Source: Prolixibacteraceae bacterium UBA1413
Lineage (GTDB): Bacteria > Bacteroidota > Bacteroidia > Bacteroidales > Prolixibacteraceae
NCBI GenBank assembly: GCA_002304925.1
Contig: DBPT01000029.1
Coordinates: 95,743 to 159,742 of the forward strand
Length of the DNA stretch: 64,000 bases
Reading direction: 5' to 3'
Both the position numbers and the translations under genes were made by a program. This document shows positions 1 through 8,657 of this stretch, piece after piece; the stretch's first letter is position 1, and each line of letters opens with the position of its first letter. The notes under the pieces were generated by a model. The model worked only from the letters and a program-made list of their open reading frames with translations. It made no database searches and was not told the DNA's origin.

Positions 1-59
1 CTCAGGTGGTTTTTCCGTCACCCTGAGGGGCATTGCTTTTCAGATTGCGGAAAAAAGGA

Positions 60-67
60 TAATTTTG
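60..67 (+). promoter_or_regulatory. -7 promoter element of ahcY
   Basis: TAATTTTG matches the Bacteroidota -7 consensus TAnnTTTG. It ends 16 nt before the ahcY ATG, so the predicted leader is very short. No convincing TTTG -33 element stands at the usual distance. Confidence 0.6.
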
Positions 68-83
68 CGCGAAATTTTCAACC

Positions 84-1502
84 ATGACAGCAACAATAAT
101 GAACACAACCGATTATAAGATAGCCGACATCTCCCTTGCCGAATTCGGAAGGAAGGAGATTGAGATCGCTGAAAAAGAGATGCCGGGGTTGATGGCCATC
201 CGCAAACGGTTCAGTGCGACAAAGCCCCTGAAGGGGGCCCGCATTACCGGCAGTCTGCACATGACCGTTCAGACCGCGGTTCTAATCGAAACCCTGAAGG
301 AGTTGGGAGCCGAAGTACGTTGGGCCAGTTGTAACATCTTCTCGACACAGGACCATGCCGCCGCTGCCATTGCCAAAGCAGGAATTCCGGTTTTTGCCTG
401 GAAAGGTGAAAGCCTCGCTGAATATTGGTGGTGTACCGACAGGGCGCTGGATTTCGGCAACGGAATGGGGCCTCATTTGATCGTGGATGACGGGGGAGAT
501 GCCACCCTGATGGTTCACCGGGGCTTTATGGCTGAAAAAGATCCCTCCATCCTCGACCTGCCCGCAGAAGGAGAAGACGAAATCCAGCTCAACCAGCACC
601 TGAGGAGAATCGCCGCAGAAACACCCACCCGCTGGAGTGTGACAGCCCGCTCCATCAAAGGAGTCTCCGAAGAAACGACCACCGGGGTTCACCGCCTTTA
701 TCAGATGAAAGAAAACGGTGAGCTGCTTTTCCCGGCTATTAATGTGAACGATTCGGTCACCAAGTCAAAATTCGATAACCTGTATGGTTGCCGGGAATCA
801 CTTGCCGACGGCATCAAGCGGGCTACCGATGTGATGATCGCCGGGAAAGTCGTGGTGGTCGCCGGCTATGGCGATGTAGGAAAGGGATGTGCCCGCTCCA
901 TGCGCGGCTACGGCGCCCGGGTCATCGTCACGGAAATAGATCCCATCTGCGCCCTCCAGGCCGCCATGGAGGGATTCGAGGTGAAAACCATGGAAGACGC
1001 CCTCCCCGAAGGAAATATCTTCGTCACCACCACCGGAAACCGCGATGTCATTACCGGTGAACACATGGCGCAGATGAAAGACCAGGCTATCGTTTGTAAT
1101 ATCGGCCATTTCGACAATGAAATCCAGGTCGCCCGGCTTGAAAAATGGCCCGGCATCCTGAAAACAAATATCAAACCACAGGTCGACAAATACAGCTTTC
1201 CCGATGGTCATTCCATCTATCTGCTGGCAGAAGGCCGTCTTGTGAATCTGGGATGCGCCACCGGCCATCCCTCCTTTGTGATGAGTAACTCCTTCACAAA
1301 CCAGACACTGGCACAGATCGAACTCTGGCAGAAAGAGCTGGAAACCGGCGTATACCGGCTACCGAAAAAACTCGACGAAGAGGTCGCCCGGCTTCATCTC
1401 GAACAACTGGGAGTCAGACTCACCACCCTCACCGAAGAACAGGCTGCCTATATCGGCGTTCCAGGGGAAGGACCCTACAAGCCGGAACACTACCGCTATT
1501 GA
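84..1502 (+). CDS. ahcY: Adenosylhomocysteinase (S-adenosylhomocysteine hydrolase)
   Basis: A cytosolic NAD-dependent enzyme that reversibly splits S-adenosylhomocysteine, the by-product of SAM-dependent methylation, into adenosine and homocysteine. The 472-residue protein is full length for the family. It has the substrate-domain segment around DDGGDATLMVH (about residues 133-143), the Rossmann motif GYGDVGKG (about residues 258-266) and the C-terminal cofactor-binding tail ending KPEHYRY. I took the ATG at 84; an in-frame ATG five codons later (99) is the alternative. The gene stands alone behind its own -7 element. The facing lipoprotein gene ends 69 nt downstream, with no clear terminator between. 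Confidence 0.97.
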   Translation: MTATIMNTTDYKIADISLAEFGRKEIEIAEKEMPGLMAIRKRFSATKPLKGARITGSLHMTVQTAVLIETLKELGAEVRWASCNIFSTQDHAAAAIAKAGIPVFAWKGESLAEYWWCTDRALDFGNGMGPHLIVDDGGDATLMVHRGFMAEKDPSILDLPAEGEDEIQLNQHLRRIAAETPTRWSVTARSIKGVSEETTTGVHRLYQMKENGELLFPAINVNDSVTKSKFDNLYGCRESLADGIKRATDVMIAGKVVVVAGYGDVGKGCARSMRGYGARVIVTEIDPICALQAAMEGFEVKTMEDALPEGNIFVTTTGNRDVITGEHMAQMKDQAIVCNIGHFDNEIQVARLEKWPGILKTNIKPQVDKYSFPDGHSIYLLAEGRLVNLGCATGHPSFVMSNSFTNQTLAQIELWQKELETGVYRLPKKLDEEVARLHLEQLGVRLTTLTEEQAAYIGVPGEGPYKPEHYRY

Positions 1503-1571
1503 GGCTGTCACCTCCGCTGAAGCTACAGTGTCCGAAGAAAATTGAGGTTAAGATTAAGGGTGATAACGGGG

Positions 1572-1985
1572 TTAATTGTACACCTGCAGGGTGTTCCGGA
1601 CCACCGACACATGGTATTGCTGCAAGGGGAAAGAGGCAGGTCCACGCGATGGATAAGCCCCTCCCATCAGAAGAAATTCAGACCCGCAGCACGAACAGGT
1701 GCCCACCACCCCCTGGTTCCCGATCCTGCAACCTGAGATATAATCATAGGTGCATGCCCCGTCATAGGCATAATAAATTTCGTAGGGAACCTCGCAATAT
1801 ATGATGACTCCCCCGTATCCCCCCGGGAAAACCATCGAATTCCCGGTGACAGTGAGATCGTTGGCAATATTCAGGTCGATGGCGAAGTGAACAGGAACAT
1901 ACGGAATGATCCGGTCATACTCTTTATCGCAAGCCAGAACCAGCAACATCGCCATTAACAAGGAAATCAAAATCTTCCTGATCAT
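1572..1985 (-). CDS. Rieske-like lipoprotein lacking both histidine ligands
   Basis: A small predicted lipoprotein of 137 residues. Hydrophobic residues 4-18 run into a lipobox ending at Cys19. The C-terminal half has the layout of a Rieske [2Fe-2S] domain: box I is C78-T-Y80 with a further Cys86, and box II is C97-S-C-C100-G-S-E-F, followed by a GPA..PL..Y.V.V strand. A true Rieske box reads CTH and CPCHGS. Here both iron-ligand histidines are replaced (Tyr80 and Cys100), while the cysteines, including the pair that usually forms a disulfide, are kept. It therefore cannot bind a classical Rieske cluster; it may be a structural relic or bind metal through cysteines. The gene is isolated and converges on ahcY. 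The function is unknown. Confidence 0.75.
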   Translation of the reverse strand: MIRKILISLLMAMLLVLACDKEYDRIIPYVPVHFAIDLNIANDLTVTGNSMVFPGGYGGVIIYCEVPYEIYYAYDGACTYDYISGCRIGNQGVVGTCSCCGSEFLLMGGAYPSRGPASFPLQQYHVSVVRNTLQVYN

Positions 1986-2077
1986 TTTAAACCGTATGTC
2001 AATTTTTGTTATCTTTAAAACCTAAACAACGAAAGTAACAGATTTATTTTTAATCTGCATTAAATTTTTCAACTCCT

Positions 2078-2473
2078 ATGGATGACTTACTGATCATTGT
2101 GCTTACGCTTGTATTTACCGTTCTGGCTCTCATCAACCAGAACAAAAAGAAAAAACAGGCGGCAAAAGACCAGATACCCGATATTTGGAAAACGATCTTC
2201 CCTGACGGGGAACCTGAATTTGAGACATTTTCCGCGGAACAGGCGACGGAAACGCCAGTAAGACCTTACGTTAAAAAAACCGGGCCGGTAAAAAGAAAAG
2301 AACCGTTCACCAGACCGGCAGGAGAAGGAATAAGGAATGAAAACGTTATCAGATTTGGGGAAACCAAACCCCCGGCAAAAGAGACGGCAGAAGAGACAGA
2401 AACTGACCTTGATGGTTTCTCCTTGCGCAAAGCTGTCATTTATTCCGAGATTCTGAATCCCAAATATTTGTGA
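2078..2473 (+). CDS. Hypothetical single-pass membrane protein
   Basis: 131 residues. Residues 3-19 (LLIIVLTLVFTVLALIN) form one N-terminal membrane segment. A Lys/Gln stop-transfer patch (KKKKQ) follows, then a long, polar, low-complexity tail rich in Glu, Lys, Thr and Pro, predicted to lie in the cytoplasm and largely disordered. A short conserved-looking C-terminus (LRKAVIYSEILNPKYL) resembles the end of many small Bacteroidota membrane proteins encoded near greA. I do not recognise a named family. It is co-directional with greA, which lies 144 nt downstream behind its own promoter. Confidence 0.7.
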   Translation: MDDLLIIVLTLVFTVLALINQNKKKKQAAKDQIPDIWKTIFPDGEPEFETFSAEQATETPVRPYVKKTGPVKRKEPFTRPAGEGIRNENVIRFGETKPPAKETAEETETDLDGFSLRKAVIYSEILNPKYL

Positions 2474-2532
2474 GAAACTGTTTTCGGGCTGTTTAATTTT
2501 AACGCAATTCATTATTCAATTCAGAAAATAAC

Positions 2533-2540
2533 TATTTTTG
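2533..2540 (+). promoter_or_regulatory. -7 promoter element of greA
   Basis: TATTTTTG, a full match to TAnnTTTG, lies 77 nt before the chosen greA start. This gives a leader of roughly 70 nt, long compared with other genes here. Confidence 0.55.
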
Positions 2541-2604
2541 CATTCAGGAAGAGTTCTGAGAAATCAGGATTCTTTCTCTTTTTTTTAGTAGTGTATCAAA
2601 TTTT

Positions 2605-2611
2605 AGGAGGG
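2605..2611 (+). promoter_or_regulatory. Strong Shine-Dalgarno sequence that sets the greA start
   Basis: AGGAGGG lies six bases before the ATG at 2618. Good Shine-Dalgarno sites are rare in this window, so this one is notable. It selects 2618 over the upstream GTG at 2591. Confidence 0.75.
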
Positions 2612-2617
2612 AATATA

Positions 2618-3091
2618 ATGACACGCCGTGTCTATTTAACACATGACGGTCTGAAAAAACTTCGAGAGGAACTTGAATTCCTCATGAACGTTGAACGACC
2701 GAGGATATCCAAACAAATCGGTGAAGCCATTGAAAAGGGGGATATCGCTGAAAATGCAGAATATGACGCAGCCAAGGATGCCCAGGGGATTCTGGAAGCA
2801 AAAATTGCTGGTTTGCAAAACAAGATCGCGCATGCCCGGATCATTGATGAATCGAAAATCAATACCCATCAGGTGCAGATCCTGAACAAGGTGACCATAA
2901 AAAACCGGAAGAACAACGCAGTCATGCAGTATACCATTGTTCCTGAAAGTGAAGCCAACCTGAAGGATGGAAAAATCTCGGTGGCCACCCCGATTGCTCA
3001 GGGGCTGATGGGCAAAAAGGAAGGGGACATTGTCGAAATCAAGGTTCCCGCCGGTATTATCCATTTTGAAATCATTGAAATCTCCCTGTAA
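2618..3091 (+). CDS. greA: Transcription elongation factor GreA
   Basis: GreA rescues backtracked RNA polymerase by stimulating cleavage of the nascent RNA through the secondary channel. The 157-residue protein has the N-terminal antiparallel coiled coil (about residues 1-75), whose tip carries the acidic pair in GDIAENAEYDAAKD. The C-terminal FKBP-like domain ends with the segment around GDIVEIKVPAG. Length is typical. The start at 2618 follows a strong AGGAGG and matches the family N-terminus (MTRRVYLTHDGL). The HIT gene begins 12 nt after the stop, so the two are probably co-transcribed. Confidence 0.96.
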   Translation: MTRRVYLTHDGLKKLREELEFLMNVERPRISKQIGEAIEKGDIAENAEYDAAKDAQGILEAKIAGLQNKIAHARIIDESKINTHQVQILNKVTIKNRKNNAVMQYTIVPESEANLKDGKISVATPIAQGLMGKKEGDIVEIKVPAGIIHFEIIEISL

Positions 3092-3103
3092 AATTTTCCA
3101 GCC

Positions 3104-3508
3104 ATGTCATCCATTTTTACCAAAATTATCAACAGCGAAATTCCGGCTTATAAAGTCGCCGAGAATGACGATTTTATTGCCTTTTTGGATATTTTTCCGG
3201 TAGCAGAAGGACATACCCTGGTCGTTCCGAAAATTGAAACCGATTATATTTTCGATCTTGGCGATGAAACCTATTCGGGTTTGTTTGAGTTTGCCAGGAA
3301 GGTAGCCCTCGGACTGAAGAGGGCGGTTCCCTGCCGAAAAATCGGCATGGCGGTGTTGGGGCTTGAAGTTCCCCACGCCCATATTCATCTGGTTCCCATG
3401 CAGACCGAAGCCGACCTGCTCAACTTCAGCCACAAACTGCAGTTTTCAAAAGAGGAATTTGAGCAGATCCGGGAAAAAATTGCCGCGGAAATCAGACTTC
3501 GCCCATAG
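3104..3508 (+). CDS. HIT family nucleotide-binding protein
   Basis: A histidine-triad hydrolase of 134 residues, close to Hint-type purine nucleoside phosphoramidases. The catalytic triad HAHIHL is at about residues 91-96 and the family N-terminus (SSIFTKIINSEIPAYKVAE) is intact. It probably hydrolyses nucleoside 5'-phosphoramidates or related adducts in the cytosol. The natural substrate cannot be read from sequence. It follows greA with a 12-nt gap, an arrangement common in Bacteroidota. Confidence 0.92.
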   Translation: MSSIFTKIINSEIPAYKVAENDDFIAFLDIFPVAEGHTLVVPKIETDYIFDLGDETYSGLFEFARKVALGLKRAVPCRKIGMAVLGLEVPHAHIHLVPMQTEADLLNFSHKLQFSKEEFEQIREKIAAEIRLRP

Positions 3509-3676
3509 AACCTATCTCCCCCGATGAAACTGAAAACTTATTAACAACCCCTTTTACCCTCGCCCGATTTGAGTAATTTTATGCGTTGAAAGGCATTATT
3601 ATGCCGGTATTTTCGAATACTCCTGACATAAAGTGCCGTTAATGAACGATTTGTTGATATTGCGACCGGGATTTTT

Positions 3677-6600
3677 ATGATACCATTTACTCACCTTCAT
3701 GTCCATTCTCAATATTCCATCCTAGATGGGGCTGCGAGTATTGAAAGCCTAGTTCAAAAAGCCAGGGCTGACAAGATGACGGCACTTGCGCTGACCGACC
3801 ACGGGACGATGTTTGGAATCAAGGAATTTCACCTTGCCTGCAAGCGCATGGAACTGAAACCCATTCTGGGATGTGAAACATACGTGGCCAGCCGGTCCAT
3901 GGATGACCGCACGGGAAAAGAGGACCGGTCGGGAGATCATCTGGTGTTGCTGGCAAAAAACAAAACCGGATACTACAACCTGGTAAAACTGATTTCCCTG
4001 GCCAATATGGAGGGTTTTTACTACAAACCCCGTATAGACAAGAATCTGCTGAAGCAATATTCCGAAGGATTGATCGTAACCACGGCATGCCTGGGGGGTG
4101 AAATACCCACCCTTATCAACGAAGGAAGGATGAAAGAGGCGGAAGAATCAATCGTCTGGTTCAGGGAGGTTTTCGGGGAGGATCTTTATCTTGAAATAAT
4201 GCGTCATCCTTCTGAAATCCCCGAAATGCGCCGCGATGTCTATGACCGTCAGGTAGTCGTAAACGAAAAAATCCTGGAACTGGGAAAAAAATACGCCATC
4301 CCGGTGATTGCCACCAACGATGTCCATTTTACGGATGCACAGGATGCCGATGCCCACGATTTGTTGATATGCCTCAATACGGGCAAGGATCTGGATGATC
4401 CCAACCGGATGAGATATACCAAACAGGAATGGTTCAAGACCACTGAGGAGATGAACAGATTATTCTCTGACGTTCCTGAAAGCCTGGAAAACACCGCCAG
4501 GATTGTAGAAAAGGTGGAGTTTTATGAAATCGACGAAGATCCCATCATGCCGATTTTCCCCATCCCTGAGGAATTCGGAAGTGAAACGGATTTCCGCGAC
4601 AAATTCACGGAAGCTGAACTCAGGGACGAGTTCACCCCGGAGGTTTATGAACGGCTCGGGGGCTATGACAAGGTGATCCGCATCAAGTTTGAATCGGAAT
4701 ATCTCAGGCATCTGGTATACCAGGGAGCTTCCCGGCATTATGGTACCCCATTGCCCAAGCACGTGGTGACACGGTTGGAATTTGAACTGAAAACCATCAA
4801 GAATATGGGTTATCCGGGCTACTTCCTCATCATCCAGGATTTCATAAACGCTGCCCGGAATATGGGTGTTCTCGTTGGGCCGGGCCGGGGTTCGGCAGCA
4901 GGAGCCGCAGTATCATACTGCACGGGCATCACCAACATCGATCCCATCAAACACAATCTCCTGTTCGAGAGGTTCCTCAATCCCGACAGGATATCCCTTC
5001 CCGATGTGGACATCGACTTCGACGACGACGGCAGGCAACTCGTCCTGGACTGGGTCGTCGAAAAATATGGAAAGGACAAGGTGGCGCACATCTGCACCTT
5101 CGCCACCATGGCCACAAAAATGGCCATCCGGGATGTTGCCAGGGTGTTGAAACTGCCGCTTCCCGAAGCCGACCGCCTGGCCAAAATGGTCCCCGAAACC
5201 CCGAAAATGACTTTTAAAAAAGCATATCAGGAAAATCCGGATCTCAAAAAAGAGCGACAGTCCAACAATCCTTTGGTTGCCAAAACCATCCGCTTTGCAG
5301 AAATCCTGGAAGGCTCCATCAGACAATCGGGAGTTCATGCCTGCGGAATCCTCATCAGCCACAATCCGCTGACCGACCACATCCCTCTCATGCCCTCAAA
5401 AGACGATAACCTGCCTACTACGCAGTATGACGGCCGCTTCGTGGAAAGCCTCGGTTTACTGAAGATGGATTTCCTCGGACTGAAAACCCTCTCCATTATC
5501 AAGGAAACCATCGAAAATGTAAAGGTTACCCGGAATATCACCATCGATATCGACGCCATCTCCTTTAACGATCCCGCCACCTATGATCTCTTCAGCAGGG
5601 GGGAGACCACAGCGATTTTCCAGTTTGAATCGGAAGGCATGAAAAAACACCTTCGCGATCTGAAACCCAACCGCTTTGAGGACCTGGTGGCAATGAACGC
5701 CTTGTACCGTCCCGGGCCAATGGATTACATCCCCGAATTTATCGCCCGGAAAAATGGAAAGAAAAAAGTAATATATGACCTCCCCATGATGGAGGAATAC
5801 CTGAGCGAAACTTATGGTATCACGGTGTACCAGGAACAAGTCATGCTTCTTTCCCGCCTTCTGGCCAACTTTACCAGGGGAGAGTCGGATACCCTCCGGA
5901 AAGCCATGGGGAAAAAGAATGAAGCCCTCATGTTCGAACTCAAGGAGCGATTCGTAGGCGGATGCCTGGCCAATCCCCGGTTCGTAAAAGAATGCAGGCA
6001 GGTACAGAAAAATCCCGAAGAAGTCATCGAGAAAATCTGGAAAGACTGGGAAGCGTTTGCATCCTACGCATTTAACAAATCCCATTCGGTAAGCTATGCC
6101 TATGTTGCCTATCAAACCGGGTATCTTAAAGCCAACTACCCTGCAGAATTCATGGCTGCCAACCTGAGCCGGAATCTGAACCACATTACCGAGATCACCA
6201 AATTTATGCAGGAATGTAAAAGGATGAGACTCAATGTGCTGGGGCCTGACGTTAACGAGAGCTTCGTCAAATTCACCGTAACCCGGCGGGGGGACATCCG
6301 CTTTGGAATGGCGGCGGTAAAAGGAGTTGGGGAAGGAGCCGTAAACGACATTATCGCGGCACGGGAAAAAAATGGGGATTTTAAAGACATATTTGATTTC
6401 GCGGAAAGGGTTAATTTGCAGAGCGTTAATAAAAGAACCATTGAAGCCCTTGCAATCGCAGGCGCTTTCGACGGCTTCGGAAACATCAACCGCCGCCAGT
6501 TTTTTGAAGACAACACAGAAAACAATAACAACAGTTTCATCGAAAGACTCATCCGGTACGGCAATAAAATACAGGGTGAATCCCAATCGATGCAGCAAAC

Positions 6601-7321
6601 CCTCTTCGGCGCCTCATCAAACCACCTGGTCGTCAAAAAACCGGAAATCACTCAGATGGAGGAATGGCCTCAACTGATCCTGCTAGAAAAGGAAAAAAGT
6701 GTCATCGGAATCTATCTGACAGCCCACCCTCTCGATGACTTCAAAATTGAAATGGAACATTTCTGCACCCGCGGAATCGGACTCAAAGAATTGAAGGAGA
6801 ATATTGAAAATTTCAAGGATCATGAACTGACATTCGGAGGAATGGTTCTGGAAGCCACAGAAGGATACTCCAAGAACGGAAAACCATACAGCAAAATGAC
6901 CCTGTCAGATTACACCGATTCTTACCAGTTATTCTTCTTCCAGCAGGATTACGTAGATTTCGGAAAATTCTGCAAACCCGGACTTTTTGTCATGGTCACA
7001 GGGAAAGTCCAGAAAAGATACAATTCGGAAGCCCTGGAATTCCGGGTCAACCATATAGAATTGCTTTCCGAAGTGAGGAAAAACCATATCAAAAGCTTGA
7101 CCGTCAGTGTTCCCTTATCGGCAATCAAGGAAGAGATCGTTCACGATCTGGAAAAGATAACGAAAAAAAACAAAGGGACCGTCTTGCTGAAGTTCACCGT
7201 TTACGATGAAGAATCCAACCATTCGATTCATCTTTTCTCCAGAAATACGAAAATCACGGTGAGCAATGAGTTTCTCGGGTTTTTTGAAGATCATCCCGAA
7301 TTTGGATATCGGATCAATTGA
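3677..7321 (+). CDS. dnaE: DNA polymerase III alpha subunit
   Basis: The replicative polymerase subunit, 1214 residues. The N-terminal PHP domain (about residues 1-280) begins with HLHVHSQYS and contains DHGTMFG and TNDVHF. The C-family polymerase core follows, with the catalytic aspartates in PDVDIDFDDD (about residues 440-449) and the thumb/fingers segments around GPMDYIPEF and YAFNKSHSVSYA. A helix-hairpin-helix region comes next, then an OB-fold domain (around LTFGGMVLEATEGYSKNGKPY) and a C-terminal tau-binding region. The length is normal for Bacteroidota DnaE. The 168-nt upstream gap holds no obvious gene. trxA follows 46 nt downstream. Confidence 0.97.
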   Translation: MIPFTHLHVHSQYSILDGAASIESLVQKARADKMTALALTDHGTMFGIKEFHLACKRMELKPILGCETYVASRSMDDRTGKEDRSGDHLVLLAKNKTGYYNLVKLISLANMEGFYYKPRIDKNLLKQYSEGLIVTTACLGGEIPTLINEGRMKEAEESIVWFREVFGEDLYLEIMRHPSEIPEMRRDVYDRQVVVNEKILELGKKYAIPVIATNDVHFTDAQDADAHDLLICLNTGKDLDDPNRMRYTKQEWFKTTEEMNRLFSDVPESLENTARIVEKVEFYEIDEDPIMPIFPIPEEFGSETDFRDKFTEAELRDEFTPEVYERLGGYDKVIRIKFESEYLRHLVYQGASRHYGTPLPKHVVTRLEFELKTIKNMGYPGYFLIIQDFINAARNMGVLVGPGRGSAAGAAVSYCTGITNIDPIKHNLLFERFLNPDRISLPDVDIDFDDDGRQLVLDWVVEKYGKDKVAHICTFATMATKMAIRDVARVLKLPLPEADRLAKMVPETPKMTFKKAYQENPDLKKERQSNNPLVAKTIRFAEILEGSIRQSGVHACGILISHNPLTDHIPLMPSKDDNLPTTQYDGRFVESLGLLKMDFLGLKTLSIIKETIENVKVTRNITIDIDAISFNDPATYDLFSRGETTAIFQFESEGMKKHLRDLKPNRFEDLVAMNALYRPGPMDYIPEFIARKNGKKKVIYDLPMMEEYLSETYGITVYQEQVMLLSRLLANFTRGESDTLRKAMGKKNEALMFELKERFVGGCLANPRFVKECRQVQKNPEEVIEKIWKDWEAFASYAFNKSHSVSYAYVAYQTGYLKANYPAEFMAANLSRNLNHITEITKFMQECKRMRLNVLGPDVNESFVKFTVTRRGDIRFGMAAVKGVGEGAVNDIIAAREKNGDFKDIFDFAERVNLQSVNKRTIEALAIAGAFDGFGNINRRQFFEDNTENNNNSFIERLIRYGNKIQGESQSMQQTLFGASSNHLVVKKPEITQMEEWPQLILLEKEKSVIGIYLTAHPLDDFKIEMEHFCTRGIGLKELKENIENFKDHELTFGGMVLEATEGYSKNGKPYSKMTLSDYTDSYQLFFFQQDYVDFGKFCKPGLFVMVTGKVQKRYNSEALEFRVNHIELLSEVRKNHIKSLTVSVPLSAIKEEIVHDLEKITKKNKGTVLLKFTVYDEESNHSIHLFSRNTKITVSNEFLGFFEDHPEFGYRIN

Positions 7322-7367
7322 ATTTTTTGCATTTTTACAACATTGTTCACCTATTAATTTTAGCATT

Positions 7368-7685
7368 ATGGCATTAGAAATTACCGATGGCAATTTTGAA
7401 GAGCTTGTTTCAGGATCAGAGATACCGGTAATGTTGGATTTTTGGGCTGCCTGGTGTGGCCCGTGCCGGATGATTGCGCCCTTCGTGGAAGAGATGCACA
7501 AGGAGTTCGAAGGCAGGGCCCTTGTCGGGAAAGTGGATGTTGACGCCAATCCGGGAATTGCCACCCAGTATTATATCAGGAATATCCCTACTGTACTGTT
7601 CCTTAAAAACGGGAAAATTGCCGACAAACAGGTAGGCGCTTGTCCCAAATCAACCCTTGTCAACAAGCTCAATGCCTTGATGTAA
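7368..7685 (+). CDS. trxA: Thioredoxin
   Basis: A 105-residue cytosolic thioredoxin with the redox motif WCGPC at about residues 28-32 and the conserved cis-proline loop IPTVLFLKNG. The ATG at 7368 gives the family-standard N-terminus; an in-frame start upstream would overlap dnaE. It sits between dnaE and a DUF58 gene on the same strand, so it may be transcribed with dnaE. A general disulfide reductant for enzymes such as ribonucleotide reductase is the usual role. Confidence 0.95.
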   Translation: MALEITDGNFEELVSGSEIPVMLDFWAAWCGPCRMIAPFVEEMHKEFEGRALVGKVDVDANPGIATQYYIRNIPTVLFLKNGKIADKQVGACPKSTLVNKLNALM

Positions 7686-7698
7686 GGTACCTTAGCAT

Positions 7699-8628
7699 TT
7701 GAAAAATCTAATTGACATCCAGCAATTTCAGGAGTTTGACAACCTTGAACTGATCGCCCGCGAAGTGGTGGAAGGATTTATTACCGGCCTCCACAGAAGT
7801 CCGTTTCACGGCTTTTCCGTTGAATTTGCCGAACACAGGCTGTACAATCAGGGAGAATCGACCAAACCCATTGACTGGAAACTCTATGCCCGTACCGACA
7901 AGTTGTTTGTCAAACAGTATGAAGAAGAGACCAACTTGCGCTGTCAGCTGGTCATTGACACATCGTCATCCATGCTGTTTCCTTACTCCCGGGGGAGCCG
8001 GAGACTTTTCAACAAGCTGGCATTTTCAGTCTATACCTCCGCTGCCCTGATTCATTTGTTAAGGCGGCAACGGGATGCTGTCGGTCTCACCCTGTTCTCC
8101 GAAGAGATCGAATTCCATTCCCAGCCCAGGTTATCGCCCGTCCACGCCGAAGTGATGATGGGAAAACTCTCGGAACTGCTTCAGCCGGGACAGGTTCCCC
8201 TGAAGAAAAACACACATACGGCGGAGGTACTCCACCAGATTGCGGAAAATATACACAAACGCTCCCTGGTGATCCTGTTCAGCGACATGCTTGACAATGA
8301 GAATACCGGGGAACTCTTTTCCGCCCTTCAGCACCTGCGGTACAACAAACATGAAGTTCTGCTCTTCCATGTAACCGACCACCAACAGGAAAGGGAATTC
8401 CGGTATTCCAACCGGCCGCACCGTTTCATTGACCTTGAAACCGGTCAAGTCATCAAACTGAATCCCTGGGAAATCAAGGAGAGTTACACGAAGAATGTGG
8501 AGGACTATTTCGAATCGCTTAAAGTCAAGTGCGGACAGTACCGCATCGACCTGGCAGATGCCGATATAAACCAAGACTTCCGGCATGTGCTTTTTGCGTA
8601 TCTTGTGAAACGGAAAAAACTCTATTGA
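7699..8628 (+). CDS. DUF58 domain protein (VWA-like)
   Basis: 309 residues. It contains the DUF58 signature GESTKPIDWKLYARTDKL (about residues 53-70) and then a von Willebrand A-like fold. Its MIDAS-type motif is DTSSSM (about residues 89-94), with a later strand VILFSDMLD. The start is TTG at 7699, 13 nt after the trxA stop; no ATG stands in a better place and the homologous N-terminus starts here. DUF58 proteins usually partner a MoxR AAA+ ATPase, but none is in this window, so the partner must be elsewhere. A role in chaperone-like assembly or envelope stress is inferred only. Confidence 0.88.
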   Translation: MKNLIDIQQFQEFDNLELIAREVVEGFITGLHRSPFHGFSVEFAEHRLYNQGESTKPIDWKLYARTDKLFVKQYEEETNLRCQLVIDTSSSMLFPYSRGSRRLFNKLAFSVYTSAALIHLLRRQRDAVGLTLFSEEIEFHSQPRLSPVHAEVMMGKLSELLQPGQVPLKKNTHTAEVLHQIAENIHKRSLVILFSDMLDNENTGELFSALQHLRYNKHEVLLFHVTDHQQEREFRYSNRPHRFIDLETGQVIKLNPWEIKESYTKNVEDYFESLKVKCGQYRIDLADADINQDFRHVLFAYLVKRKKLY

Positions 8629-8657
8629 AACAACGCAATTTCCAAAATACAGGGGAT

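Noticed and set aside
5456..6598. Open frame of 380 codons antisense to dnaE
   Set aside because: It lies fully inside a conserved essential gene, has no family resemblance, and its composition is the mirror of the dnaE codons.
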